A DNA stretch of 64,000 nt, from contig NZ_LGUR01000208.1 in NCBI RefSeq assembly GCF_001270495.1, positions 1 through 64,000 on the forward strand, written 5' to 3'. Position numbers and translations under genes: made by a program. The DNA is from Streptomyces viridochromogenes (lineage in GTDB: Bacteria; Actinomycetota; Actinomycetes; Streptomycetales; Streptomycetaceae). Positions 42,097-50,911 of the stretch are shown piece by piece. Positions within the stretch are counted from its first letter, which is position 1, and every line of letters starts with the position of its first letter. The notes under the pieces were generated by a model, which did not search any database, was not told where the DNA came from, and saw nothing but the letters and a program-made list of their open reading frames with translations.

Positions 42097-42939
42097 TCAG
42101 TCCATACGGCGGGCTACACCGAGCAGCCCCGTCTCCGCATCGGTGGGTTCGGTCATGACGAACTTCTGATGCTTGCGAGTGCACCACAGGGCGACGCCGT
42201 CGTGAAGGGTCGGCAGGTGCTGAAGTTGCTCCTCCGGGATACCCAGCGTGTCACGCACGGCCTCGGTCTCGAAGGGCGAGATCCGCTGAATCCCCACCAA
42301 ATGGGCCTGAGCCAGCCAGCGCGGGGCATGCTCACTGACGAACGGCAGCACCGTCACCACGGCCTGCCACGGCACGGACGTCACACGACCGCGGGGCGGG
42401 CGGATGCCACAGTCCCGGATCAGTACGACCGGACTCGACACCGACGGCCCCTGCGCGGGCACCCGGCCCACCGGATAGACCGTCACGCACTGCTGGCCAC
42501 CGCCGGCCGCCTGGGCCAACTGCTGCCAGGCCTGCGGACGGCCGGTCTCGACACCCACGCGCGCTCCCGTCGCGGCCGCCCGCAACGCCAGCACCTGGGC
42601 GAGCCACAGACCACCCACGAGGACGACGTCGAACGGGGTCGGACGGGACAGGCCGAGCACCGCCGGCTGCGATTCCGGATCGGTGCCGATGAGGACGCCG
42701 TCGTCACCGATGGGCATGCTGATGGCCGCGAGCTCGTCGACGGTGACGACGTGGCGGTTCCGGCGCGGCCCGCGCAGCCCGAAACCCGGGCTGAAGATAC
42801 GGCGTTGCTGCTGCGGGGAGTCCGGCTGCCGGATGATCGGGATCATGCCGGTGTCGGTGGGTGAGGCCACGTGTGCCGGCGTGCGCCCGGGGGCCCGGCC
42901 CTGCTGCCCCGGGGGCATGGTCGAGGCGGGGTGGGACAT
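42097..42939 (-). CDS. ESX-associated hypothetical protein
   Basis: Protein of 280 residues coupled to eccE: its ATG overlaps the eccE stop (TGATG). After a Pro-rich start there is an IGDDGVLIGTDPES block and a long alpha/beta region (FDVVLVGGLWLAQVLALRAAATG). No signal peptide or confident membrane span is seen. The position suggests a cytosolic accessory of the secretion machine. Homologues are expected in Streptomyces ESX loci, but no function is recognised. Confidence 0.75.
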   Translation of the reverse strand: MSHPASTMPPGQQGRAPGRTPAHVASPTDTGMIPIIRQPDSPQQQRRIFSPGFGLRGPRRNRHVVTVDELAAISMPIGDDGVLIGTDPESQPAVLGLSRPTPFDVVLVGGLWLAQVLALRAAATGARVGVETGRPQAWQQLAQAAGGGQQCVTVYPVGRVPAQGPSVSSPVVLIRDCGIRPPRGRVTSVPWQAVVTVLPFVSEHAPRWLAQAHLVGIQRISPFETEAVRDTLGIPEEQLQHLPTLHDGVALWCTRKHQKFVMTEPTDAETGLLGVARRMD

Positions 42940-44267
42940 CAGTACGTACCTCCGAGCGGCAGAGTGGCGAGGGCTCCGGGGACCTGCTCCCGGTCGAGAC
43001 GGACCAGGCCGACCTTCGCGGCACCGGCGGCCCGCTCCAACTCCCGCCCCACCTGGCCGAGTTCACTGTCACCGCGGGCGGTGACCCGGACGTGCCCGGT
43101 GAGGGCGACACCCCGGTTGCCGGCCTTGCTCAGGGTCATGCTGAACGTCGTGGCGAGCACGGGCAGCGAGGTGAGCCGCGTCACCAGCTCGGGCAGCCCC
43201 ACACCCCCACTCCCCAACTGCGGCCAACGGGACACCCAGTACGTCGTGTGCCACCGGTCGTCGACCCGCCAGGTGCGGACCGCCTCGACCGTACGGCGCT
43301 GAGGCGTCCGCCCGTCCTGGGAGTGCTGCGCGTTGGCGCGCGGGTTCAGGCAGCTGGACGTCGCGAGCGCCTGCACCAGCTCGGTCTCGTCCAGGATGGT
43401 CGCCTTGAAGCCGGCCCCGGCCAGTCGGCTCGCCAGCTGGTCGGCCACCCGCAGTAGCGCGCGCTGCGCACCGGGGACACCGTCCCCGCGCGCCTTGACC
43501 GCCTCCGGGCACAGCTCCGGGTCGAGCTTGAGCGCGACCCAGGTGAGGCGGAGCGCGGGCGAACCGGCCTGCGCCTGCAGAGGGCCGTAGGACCGCGCGG
43601 CCAGCGACTGCGACGGCAGATGCGGCGCGGGCGCCGGCTGGGTGTGCTGCACGACCTGGACGGACGCGAGACGGATCCCGTCGACCTCCAGAGCGTCCTG
43701 GATCAGCCGCAGCGGCAGCTGCCGGTCGGCGGCGCCGGGGCGCAACGGCTGGTCCCCGGGCTGCACGAACAGGACGGCGGTCAGGAAGGACCCGTCGCCG
43801 ATCATGCCGATCGACCGGTCGTCACGGGACACGAACGAGTACGTCCGCAGGGCGGGGTCGCACTCCACGACCGGTGCCAGCATCGCGTCCGTCCCCGGCG
43901 GCACGGGCTGCTTGGCGTCGCGCCGGCGCTGCCTCAGCGCACGCGACGTCTCGTACCACTCGGGCAGCGGCCGTCGGCCCCGGCGCAGGACCGCCAGGAG
44001 CAGGAGCAGCGCCGCCACGATGCCGGCCGGGACCAGCAGCCAGGACTGGTCGGCGGCCCAGGCGGCCAGCATGACCGCCGCCGCGAGCTCCACCAGGATG
44101 AGCTGCTGCAGCCGGACCGGGCCCAGACCGCCCGGGCGGGGCAGCGTGCGCGGCGACGCGGCGGCGGTCTGGGCGGCCGGAGCGGGCGACGTACGTCTGC
44201 CGCGGCTCGGACCCCCCTGTTGCTGCTGTGCGCGGCGTCCGCGCCGAGTGCTCGTAGCGCTGGTCAT
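42939..44267 (-). CDS. eccE: Type VII secretion protein EccE
   Basis: Membrane component of the ESX translocon, about 442 residues from ATG 44267; ATG at 44279 is an alternative and the frame to 44654 is too long. An N-terminal basic, Gln-rich stretch is followed by two adjacent spans (ILVELAAAVMLAAWAA and LLVPAGIVAALLLLLAVL). A large soluble domain follows, with YWVSRWPQLG and RLTSLPVLATTFSM as in EccE. Transcribed away from eccB, sharing a 457-bp divergent region. Confidence 0.85.
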   Translation of the reverse strand: MTSATSTRRGRRAQQQQGGPSRGRRTSPAPAAQTAAASPRTLPRPGGLGPVRLQQLILVELAAAVMLAAWAADQSWLLVPAGIVAALLLLLAVLRRGRRPLPEWYETSRALRQRRRDAKQPVPPGTDAMLAPVVECDPALRTYSFVSRDDRSIGMIGDGSFLTAVLFVQPGDQPLRPGAADRQLPLRLIQDALEVDGIRLASVQVVQHTQPAPAPHLPSQSLAARSYGPLQAQAGSPALRLTWVALKLDPELCPEAVKARGDGVPGAQRALLRVADQLASRLAGAGFKATILDETELVQALATSSCLNPRANAQHSQDGRTPQRRTVEAVRTWRVDDRWHTTYWVSRWPQLGSGGVGLPELVTRLTSLPVLATTFSMTLSKAGNRGVALTGHVRVTARGDSELGQVGRELERAAGAAKVGLVRLDREQVPGALATLPLGGTY

Positions 44268-44724
44268 CCCCCGGGACATCCCTTTCGCGAAGTAGTGGCC
44301 GTTGGCCGGGCGGGATCCTCTGTTCCGATGTGCCAAGAGGTCCGAGATCCGGCGACGGGCCAGGGGCACCGATGGCCCACAACATCCATGCGGGTGGCTC
44401 ACGGTACCCGCTGCGGAACACCAGGCGACACAGGGGACACCCAAAACCCAGGTGGTCAGCCTGTCATGGACCGACCCCGCATGGTGGAGCGCTGTGGTGA
44501 AGCTCTGTGAAGATGCGGGGGCGGCCGCACACCTGATGGCTCGACGCTCGGCGGCGCAAGGCATAGTAGGGGCCTGCGCGACCGAAGTGGCCTGACGAGT
44601 CGGCCTTTTCGACCGCGATCGAGCAGTACGGACGACGCCCGTCGGTCCGGACAATGCCGAACATCACGGTCGCGGTCGGACATCGCAACACGATCGAGCA
44701 TCACAAACGGGAGACACGGGGACC
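44268..44724. promoter_or_regulatory. Divergent eccE/eccB promoter region
   Basis: No gene is supported. A 97-codon open frame at 44302-44595 has no ribosome site. The region must hold the starts of both transcripts. A cgatcgagca element occurs twice, at about 44617 and 44691. No confident -10/-35 pair was identified. Confidence 0.45.
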
Positions 44725-46323
44725 ATGGCAAAGCAGCGTCGGGATGAGCTCGCCGCCTACACGTTCGCTCGCAAGCGCACCGTCGCGGCCTTCCTGGCGC
44801 CGTCGCCGGGCGGCTCGGAGGAAGGCGCTCCGCGTCCCATTCGTACGGTGATGCCCAGCCTCGGTGTGGGCCTCGTGCTGGTCATAGGGTTCATCGCCTG
44901 GGGCGTGATCAAGCCCACGGCACCCAAGGGCTGGGACACGCCGGGCGAGTACATCATCGTCGACAGCGACTCCACGACGCGGTACGTGGTCCTCGACCCG
45001 GACCCGAAGGACGGCAAGGTGGAGAAGGTCCTCCACCCGGTCCTCAACTACGCCTCCGCCAAGCTGCTGCTCGACAAGGGCAAGGGCAGCGTCCTGGAGG
45101 TCCCCGGCAAGGAGATCGACAAGAGCGGCATCCGGCACGGCGCGACGATCGGCATTCCCTACGCCCCCGACCGGCTGCCGTCCAAGGACGACGCGGCGAA
45201 GGCGAAGACCTGGGCGGTCTGCGAGCGCCCGGTCGAGGGATCGTCCAACGCCATCGACCGTGCTGTCTTCGTCCTCGACTCCGACGACGCCAAGTCGCTC
45301 AACAACGCGGGGAAGGTCGACCCCCGTGAGGCCCTGTACGTCATGGACAACCAGACCAGGCGGGAATTCCTGGTCGACGGCCAGGGCAACCTGTTCCTGC
45401 TGGGCGACAAGGAGGGTCTCGACGAACCCACCATGGCGCAGCTGCGGGCCGCCGTCGTCGGCCGGGACGCCAGGCCGCAGCCGGTGAGCCGTGAGTGGCT
45501 GCACACCTTCAACGAAGGCGGCATCATCGACTTCCCGACGGTCCCGTCCGTCGGCGAGGCCACCTCGGTCCAGGGACTCCCCGCAGAGGCGAGCACGGTG
45601 GGACGGGTGCTCAAGGCGCCGGACGCGCAGGGCGAGCAGTACTACGTCGTCCTCAAGAACGAGGTCGCCGCCATCACGCCCTTCGTCGCCGCCCTGCTCA
45701 AGCAATCGCCCTCCGCGCAGACGGCGTACGGGACGGACCCGATCGAAGACATCAAGGTCGACACCCAGACCATCACCACGGCCAACCGCGGTGAGGCGAA
45801 CCGCTTCTACGCCGCCCAGGGCTGGCCCCAGACCGTTCCGAAGCAGGCCAACCCCGCGGCCACGGCGAGCGGCGAGGCCCGTACCACCTCGTGCAGCGTC
45901 TACAACGGCACCATCGGTCAGGGCAACAAGCCGCAACTCGCGGCCTGGGCCGGGACGGCGTACCCGAAGAGGATCGTCGCCGACTCGCTGAGCGCCTATG
46001 TCTCGTCCGGCTCGGGCCTCCTCTTCACGGAGATCACCGGTACGACCGGGGGCGGTGGTGGGCAGTACCTGCTGACGGACACGGGTCTGCGGTACTCGCT
46101 GCCGAGGAGCAACGACAGCGAGGCACAGGCAAGCGGCAGCGACTCGTCCTCGGACGCTTCGGACTCCTCGAACGGTGACGCGAGCGAGACGGACAAGGCG
46201 CGCACGCGGCTGGGTTACGAGGACGTGGCCAAGCCCGCGATCGTGCCGCAGACGTGGGCGGCGTTCATCCCGAAGGGCCCCACTCTGGCCACCGGAAGTG
46301 CGGCGCAGGAGCAGAGTCAGTGA
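44725..46323 (+). CDS. eccB: Type VII secretion protein EccB
   Basis: Core ESX translocon subunit of 532 residues. A short cytosolic N-terminus (RRDELAAYTFARKRTVAAFL) is typical of EccB. One membrane span follows (MPSLGVGLVLVIGFIAWGV), then a large extracytoplasmic domain built of EccB repeats, with two Cys near residues 170 and 392. A Ser/Asp-rich loop lies near residue 470. Gggag site upstream. EccC and EccD, its membrane partners, are not in this window. Confidence 0.93.
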   Translation: MAKQRRDELAAYTFARKRTVAAFLAPSPGGSEEGAPRPIRTVMPSLGVGLVLVIGFIAWGVIKPTAPKGWDTPGEYIIVDSDSTTRYVVLDPDPKDGKVEKVLHPVLNYASAKLLLDKGKGSVLEVPGKEIDKSGIRHGATIGIPYAPDRLPSKDDAAKAKTWAVCERPVEGSSNAIDRAVFVLDSDDAKSLNNAGKVDPREALYVMDNQTRREFLVDGQGNLFLLGDKEGLDEPTMAQLRAAVVGRDARPQPVSREWLHTFNEGGIIDFPTVPSVGEATSVQGLPAEASTVGRVLKAPDAQGEQYYVVLKNEVAAITPFVAALLKQSPSAQTAYGTDPIEDIKVDTQTITTANRGEANRFYAAQGWPQTVPKQANPAATASGEARTTSCSVYNGTIGQGNKPQLAAWAGTAYPKRIVADSLSAYVSSGSGLLFTEITGTTGGGGGQYLLTDTGLRYSLPRSNDSEAQASGSDSSSDASDSSNGDASETDKARTRLGYEDVAKPAIVPQTWAAFIPKGPTLATGSAAQEQSQ

Positions 46324-46540
46324 CCGGCCAACAGGCGGGCGTGCGGGCGCACTTGACAGTAAGACGGCGCGAGAGTCACAGGATGATCGCTCAAGTGTGT
46401 GAGCCGTGTAACTGATTGGTCTTGCCTGTGGTTGAGTGACAGGCTGACGATAGAGTGTTTGCAGCGCTCAAGCGTGCGAAGCTCCTCCGGGCACCGGCTC
46501 AGGTTTCCCGGATCAACGACGACATGGGGGAAGGTTCATC

Positions 46541-46852
46541 ATGGCCGGCCAGTTCCGGGTAACAGAGGACGAACTCACTAAGCTCTCCGGCGACATCAAC
46601 ACCGTGAACGGTCAGCTGCAGGGCGAGATCCGCCGTCTCAACGGAGTGATCGACCAGATCGCCGGCGGCTGGAAGGGCCAGGCGGCCCAGTCGTACCGCC
46701 AGCTGCAGGATCGTTGGAACCAGGATGCGAAGAGGATGAGCGACATCCTCAACGACATCAAGGAAGCCGTGGACTCCACGCGGAGCAACTACTCCGCGTC
46801 GGAAGAGCAGCAGAACGCCGAGATCAGCAAGATCATGTCGGACTTCGGCTGA
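46541..46852 (+). CDS. WXG100 family type VII secretion substrate (first of pair)
   Basis: Small secreted helical-hairpin protein of 103 residues with the motif Trp-Lys-Gly in AGGWKGQAAQSY. C-terminal heptads follow, and a YxxxE-type export signal is possible in NYSASEEQQNAE. It pairs with the next gene, as EsxA/EsxB dimers do. Which of the two is EsxA cannot be settled by eye. It is preceded by 217 bases without a gene; ttgaca at 46352 is only a weak promoter candidate. Confidence 0.93.
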   Translation: MAGQFRVTEDELTKLSGDINTVNGQLQGEIRRLNGVIDQIAGGWKGQAAQSYRQLQDRWNQDAKRMSDILNDIKEAVDSTRSNYSASEEQQNAEISKIMSDFG

Positions 46853-46957
46853 TCGAGCCGTACCGGCCTGGAGAGGCTTCGGTTCTTCCGGACCACCCCT
46901 CCAGATCACGCTGATCCCCACCCACTTCCTTCGATTTCATCCTGAAAGGGAATGACG

Positions 46958-47242
46958 ATGTCGATCCTCGTCAATTACGCAACGATCACCAACGCGTCCA
47001 CGGACGTGAAGTCCACCGCCGGCCGCATCAAGCAGCAGCTCGACGACCTCGAGGCCGCGGTCAAGCGCGTCGCCAGCACCTGGGAAGGTGAGGCGCAGGA
47101 GGGTTACCAGCGCAAGCAGCGTGAGTGGGACAAGACCGCCGCTGACCTGCACGCGACCCTGCTGAAGATCTCCACGGCGCTCCAGAGCGCCGCCGAGAAC
47201 TACCAGGCCACGGAGAAGAGCAACGCCGGTACGTGGAGCTGA
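46958..47242 (+). CDS. WXG100 family type VII secretion substrate (second of pair)
   Basis: Protein of 94 residues with Trp-Glu-Gly in ASTWEGEAQEGYQ. ATG 46958 is preferred over 46952 because aaaggg lies 7 bases before it. Expected to dimerise with the product of 46541-46852 and to be exported by the ESX machine. A strong terminator ends the pair's transcript. Confidence 0.93.
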   Translation: MSILVNYATITNASTDVKSTAGRIKQQLDDLEAAVKRVASTWEGEAQEGYQRKQREWDKTAADLHATLLKISTALQSAAENYQATEKSNAGTWS

Positions 47243-47279
47243 GCCCGTCGGCGGCCCAAGGGGCATGAGATGAAGAGAA

Positions 47280-47315
47280 TCGGCCCAGCCGACGCAACGG
47301 CGTCCGCTGGGCCGA
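47280..47315 (+). terminator. Terminator after the WXG100 pair
   Basis: A 10-bp stem (tcggcccagc with its complement) continued by an inner 5-bp stem around an aacg loop. The remaining 160 bases to the mycosin gene hold no supported gene. Confidence 0.85.
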
Positions 47316-47475
47316 CCTCTGCTTCGGGGTCGCACACAGCTTCTGCGGAACCGCACGCACCCACTGCGGAAACACGCACAGCAAATTCCGCAAACATTCA
47401 CACTCGTCGCAACACCCGTGACACACACATGACCCAGCTTCGAAGGAAGCAAGGAAGCCCTGGGGGCCTGAAGAG

Positions 47476-48939
47476 ATGAGGGGCCTGAACGTGGTGGGCC
47501 TGAACGTGGTGGGCCGAACGGCCCGCTCGCGCAGCCGCGCCAGCCGCAAGAGTGGAACCCGCGCACTGCAGCGGGTTTTTGGCGTGCTTGCGGTGACCGG
47601 GATCTGCTTCACGTCGGCGCCGCCGGCAGTGGCGGGACCGCAGGCGCCGGAGGCACCGGCTGATACCGCGGCCGCCACCCGCCTCGCGGACTCGGGCAAC
47701 TCCGCCTCGGACGGTTCTGACTCCGGTCACTCCGGCAGCGCGGACTTCGGCCTGGCGGACAGCTCGGAGTGCGTCTTCGGCGGTGACGTCATCAAGTCCA
47801 CGCCCTGGTCGTTGCAGCGGATCCTTCTGAACCAGCTGTGGGAACAGGCGACGGGCAAGAACGTCAAGGTCGCGGTGATCGACACCGGTGTCGACAAGTC
47901 CAACAAGCAGTTGACCAGCGCCGTGTCAGGCGGAAGGTCCTACGTCGGTGGCTCCGGCACCCAGGACCTCGAAGGGCACGGCACCCGGGTGGCGGGCATC
48001 ATCGGCGCCCGCCCGCTCAAGGGCACGGGCTTCGTCGGCATCGCCAAGGAGGCGGACATCCTCTCCTACCGCTACACAGGTGGGGAGGGGGAGAAGGGCC
48101 AGGGCAACGCGGGGACCATGGCCGACGCGATCGGGGACGCCGTCGCCGATGGCGCGAAGATCATCAACATCTCGTCGGACACCCTGAACAGGGAGGACGA
48201 ACCGATCCTCGCGGCCGCCGTAGCGGACGCCGTGAGGAAGGGCGCCCTGATCGTGGCAGCCGCCGGCAACGACGGCGCCGACGGCAAGTTCGCGAAGACC
48301 TACCCCGCTGCCTACGACGGTGTCCTGGCGGTCGCGGCCTCCGACCGCAACGACGAACGCGCCCCCTTCTCACAGGCGGGCGACTTCGTGGACGTCGCGG
48401 CACCGGGCGTCAGCATGGTCTCCACGGTCCCCTCCGGCGGCCAGTGCACCGCCGACGGCACGAGCTTCGCGGCGCCGTACGTCGCGGGCGTCGCGGCTCT
48501 GCTGAAGCAGAAGTACCCGGAGTGGGACGCCGCCCAGATCGCCACCCGCATCGAGGAAACCGCCCAACGCCCGGGACGCGAGGCCAACCCCTTCATCGGC
48601 TGGGGCGTCGTCGACCCGGTCGCCGCGTTGTCGGAGGAGTCGACGCCGGGCGAGTCCCCGAAGCCGGATCCGCTGGCTGCGGGCGGCGGGGGCAGCGCGG
48701 TCATCCCGATGGCAGTGACCATGGGGGAGAGCGAGGCGGAGCGGGAACGCCGGGTGGCCATTTACGTGTTGGGCACGGGGTTCGCTCTTGCGCTTGTGGT
48801 TGCGGGGAGTGGGGTTGCTGTGCGGGACTGGCGTAGTCGGCGGGCCGTTGAGCTCGGCCGGGCCGGGCGGGCTGGCCGGTCCGGGCGGTCTGGGCAGGCT
48901 GGGCGGTCCGGGGCTTCCGTCGGTCGGCTTGGGCGATGA
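47476..48939 (+). CDS. mycP: Type VII secretion-associated serine protease, mycosin 1
   Basis: Membrane-anchored subtilisin-like protease (S8) of 487 residues, a usual partner of ESX translocons. A signal segment (VFGVLAVTGICFTSAPPAVAG) is followed by the catalytic domain: Asp in VIDTGVD, His in LEGHGTRVAG, Asn in AAAGNDG and Ser in DGTSFAAP. A C-terminal span (VAIYVLGTGFALALVVAG) and a basic Gly/Arg/Ser tail end the protein. Two short direct repeats (ggcctgaacgtggtg) lie at the very start of the gene. Confidence 0.92.
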   Translation: MRGLNVVGLNVVGRTARSRSRASRKSGTRALQRVFGVLAVTGICFTSAPPAVAGPQAPEAPADTAAATRLADSGNSASDGSDSGHSGSADFGLADSSECVFGGDVIKSTPWSLQRILLNQLWEQATGKNVKVAVIDTGVDKSNKQLTSAVSGGRSYVGGSGTQDLEGHGTRVAGIIGARPLKGTGFVGIAKEADILSYRYTGGEGEKGQGNAGTMADAIGDAVADGAKIINISSDTLNREDEPILAAAVADAVRKGALIVAAAGNDGADGKFAKTYPAAYDGVLAVAASDRNDERAPFSQAGDFVDVAAPGVSMVSTVPSGGQCTADGTSFAAPYVAGVAALLKQKYPEWDAAQIATRIEETAQRPGREANPFIGWGVVDPVAALSEESTPGESPKPDPLAAGGGGSAVIPMAVTMGESEAERERRVAIYVLGTGFALALVVAGSGVAVRDWRSRRAVELGRAGRAGRSGRSGQAGRSGASVGRLGR

Positions 48940-48994
48940 TTGGGCACCGAGTGGGTGCTGACAACTTGAGGAACAGGGGAGAGGACAACGGGGT

Positions 48995-49345
48995 ATGAGT
49001 AACGGGATGCGGGTTGATCTGAGCGCGCTGGATGAGGTGATCCGGAAGCTCTGGACGTTGCTTGACGATATGGACAAGGCGGGGCAGACGTCGCGGTATA
49101 ACACGGAGATCCCGATGGATGCGTTCGGGAACTCGTGCCTTTTCATGGAGGCCGGTGATCTTCAGGCGGCTCACGGGACCATGAAGACGGACCTGGAAAC
49201 CGCCATCAAAAGCCTTCATGGGCTGATCGACAAGTTCGGCACGAGTACCTCCAAGGTCAAGGACAAGTACACCGAGCAGGAGTACGCGAACAAGAACCAA
49301 ATGGGTGGTGACACGGGGAGCTCGAGCGGATCATTTGCGAAGTAG
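48995..49345 (+). CDS. WXG100-like small protein
   Basis: Helical protein of 116 residues with no signal peptide (MRVDLSALDEVIRKLWTLLD, then LQAAHGTMKTDLETAIKSL). The size, helices and place suggest a WXG100-superfamily ESX substrate, although no WXG triplet is present. Agggga/gaggac sites precede the ATG. It is followed 39 bases later by the larger HWDG protein and may be its secretion partner. Confidence 0.72.
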   Translation: MSNGMRVDLSALDEVIRKLWTLLDDMDKAGQTSRYNTEIPMDAFGNSCLFMEAGDLQAAHGTMKTDLETAIKSLHGLIDKFGTSTSKVKDKYTEQEYANKNQMGGDTGSSSGSFAK

Positions 49346-49384
49346 TCCGATCGAGAATCACCTGTAGAGGGAGGAGTTCAGAAA

Positions 49385-50824
49385 ATGGCCGGTGACAAAG
49401 ACCTGCCCAAGCCCGAGATCGTGAATGACACCTGCGTTGCGGACCCTGGGCGGCCTCAGACCAAGACTCAGTTCATCGATTACTCGCTGAAAGAACTCAA
49501 GCAGATGCTTGAGGGTACCAACCCTGGGGCGATCGAGGAGGTTGGTCGTCACTGGGGTAAGGTCAACGAGCTTCTTTCCGGTGGTGAAGGAGGTGGCATC
49601 GCTGGCCTGCTCGACAAAGCAGTCGACAACGTCTTGGAGCACTGGGACGGGGATGCCGCTCGGAGCTTTGAGAAGAAGGCTCGCGAAATCTCTCAGAGCA
49701 TCAGGAACGCTGCCTGGCATGCGGATCTCAACAGCTCGCAGATGGCTGATGCCGGTTCGCAGCTGCGGAGATTCAAGGCTCAGTTGGATGAGATCCAAGA
49801 GCCCAGCGGCTGGGCTAAAGTCGGTGACGCTCTAAGTGACTGGAAATGGGACAACGGCGAGGCCGTAGCTAGCGACCTCCAGGACCGTAAGTTGACCGCC
49901 AAGGAAGTAGCGGAAATCAACGAGGGTAAGATTGGCGCAAGCCGTGAGGCTCAACTCAACGGTGTTGCCGTCATGGAAAATCTTGCCGCCCAGTACATCC
50001 GGGTTAAGGGGAACCTGGATAGGAATCGACTAGTTATCGATGACAAGGGCAACATCAAGGAACCCAACCGTGACGTGGAGTACCCGCCGCCTGTCGCGGT
50101 ACCTTCAGGTGGCGCATCCCGGCCAGGGGCATCAGGCGCGGCCCCCAAGCCGTGGAGCGCTGGTCCGACCGCAACTGTCAAGCCAGCCCCTGCGGTGCCC
50201 CGTGACCAAGGCATCACGGGAGGTACACAACTCCCGACCGCCAAGACGAAGGTGGACAGCATCTCCCCCGGATTGACGGGGACCGGGCCCAGCACTGGCG
50301 GCCCCAGCGTCGGTGGGGGTGGTCTCGGGACCGGCGGTGCCCAAGGATCGGGCAGCATGGTTCCCGGCGGCGGTGTCGGCGTGGGCGGCGGTGCGGCCGG
50401 ACGCGGTGGTGCCGGCATGGCAGGCGGTCGTGGCGGTGTGGCTGGTGCCGGCGCGGGTCGTGGGGCGGGAGGCCGAGCCGGTATGGGCGGCATGGGCGGC
50501 GCGGGAGCCGGTGCGGCCGGCCGAGGCGGTGCCGGCGCTGGCGGACGTGGAGCGCTCGCGAGGTCCCGAGGTGGCGTTGTCGGCGCGGCCAAGGGGATCA
50601 CCGGTAAGGGCGCCGGCGGCGGTGCGGGACTGCACGGCAGCCGCGGTGGAACCCAGCGCGGTGGCATGGCCGGTGGAATGGCTGGCGGCATGGGTGGTCG
50701 CAACGGCCGGCGGCCCAACGACGAGAACGGCCAGGGGGACCGTCCCGACTACCTGGTCGAGGACGAAGAGACCTGGATCTCCGAAGAGGACCGCAAGCGA
50801 AACGTACCGCGGACCATCGAGTAG
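49385..50824 (+). CDS. Large WXG-domain protein with Gly-rich C-terminal region
   Basis: Protein of 479 residues, probably an ESX substrate of PPE-like layout. The N-terminal 180 residues are helical with VLEHWDGDAARSFEKKARE, a WxG hairpin turn. Then comes a Pro-rich linker and about 150 residues of Gly/Ala/Arg repeats (GGRAGMGGMGGAG). It ends with an acidic, conserved-looking tail (DYLVEDEETWISEEDRKRNV) seen in actinobacterial WXG effectors or their chaperone-bound partners. The first 700 bases are richer in A/T at third positions than flanking genes. Confidence 0.78.
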   Translation: MAGDKDLPKPEIVNDTCVADPGRPQTKTQFIDYSLKELKQMLEGTNPGAIEEVGRHWGKVNELLSGGEGGGIAGLLDKAVDNVLEHWDGDAARSFEKKAREISQSIRNAAWHADLNSSQMADAGSQLRRFKAQLDEIQEPSGWAKVGDALSDWKWDNGEAVASDLQDRKLTAKEVAEINEGKIGASREAQLNGVAVMENLAAQYIRVKGNLDRNRLVIDDKGNIKEPNRDVEYPPPVAVPSGGASRPGASGAAPKPWSAGPTATVKPAPAVPRDQGITGGTQLPTAKTKVDSISPGLTGTGPSTGGPSVGGGGLGTGGAQGSGSMVPGGGVGVGGGAAGRGGAGMAGGRGGVAGAGAGRGAGGRAGMGGMGGAGAGAAGRGGAGAGGRGALARSRGGVVGAAKGITGKGAGGGAGLHGSRGGTQRGGMAGGMAGGMGGRNGRRPNDENGQGDRPDYLVEDEETWISEEDRKRNVPRTIE

Positions 50825-50830
50825 GCACAT

Positions 50831-50864
50831 GAGCGAGCCGCACGGAGAGACGTGCGGCTCGCTC
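50831..50864 (+). terminator. Terminator after the Gly-rich protein gene
   Basis: A 14-bp perfect stem (gagcgagccgcacg and complement) with a gagaga loop, 6 bases after the stop. Confidence 0.88.
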
Positions 50865-50911
50865 GCATGAAGGCTGACGGAACCAGCCGCAGTTGAGTGA
50901 GGAGCAAACAA

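Noticed and set aside
44302..44595. 97-codon open frame between eccE and eccB
   Set aside because: No ribosome site, no family resemblance, and it covers the expected divergent promoter region.
47270..47479. 69-codon open frame after the WXG100 pair
   Set aside because: It begins inside the terminator hairpin and has no start signal or conserved feature.
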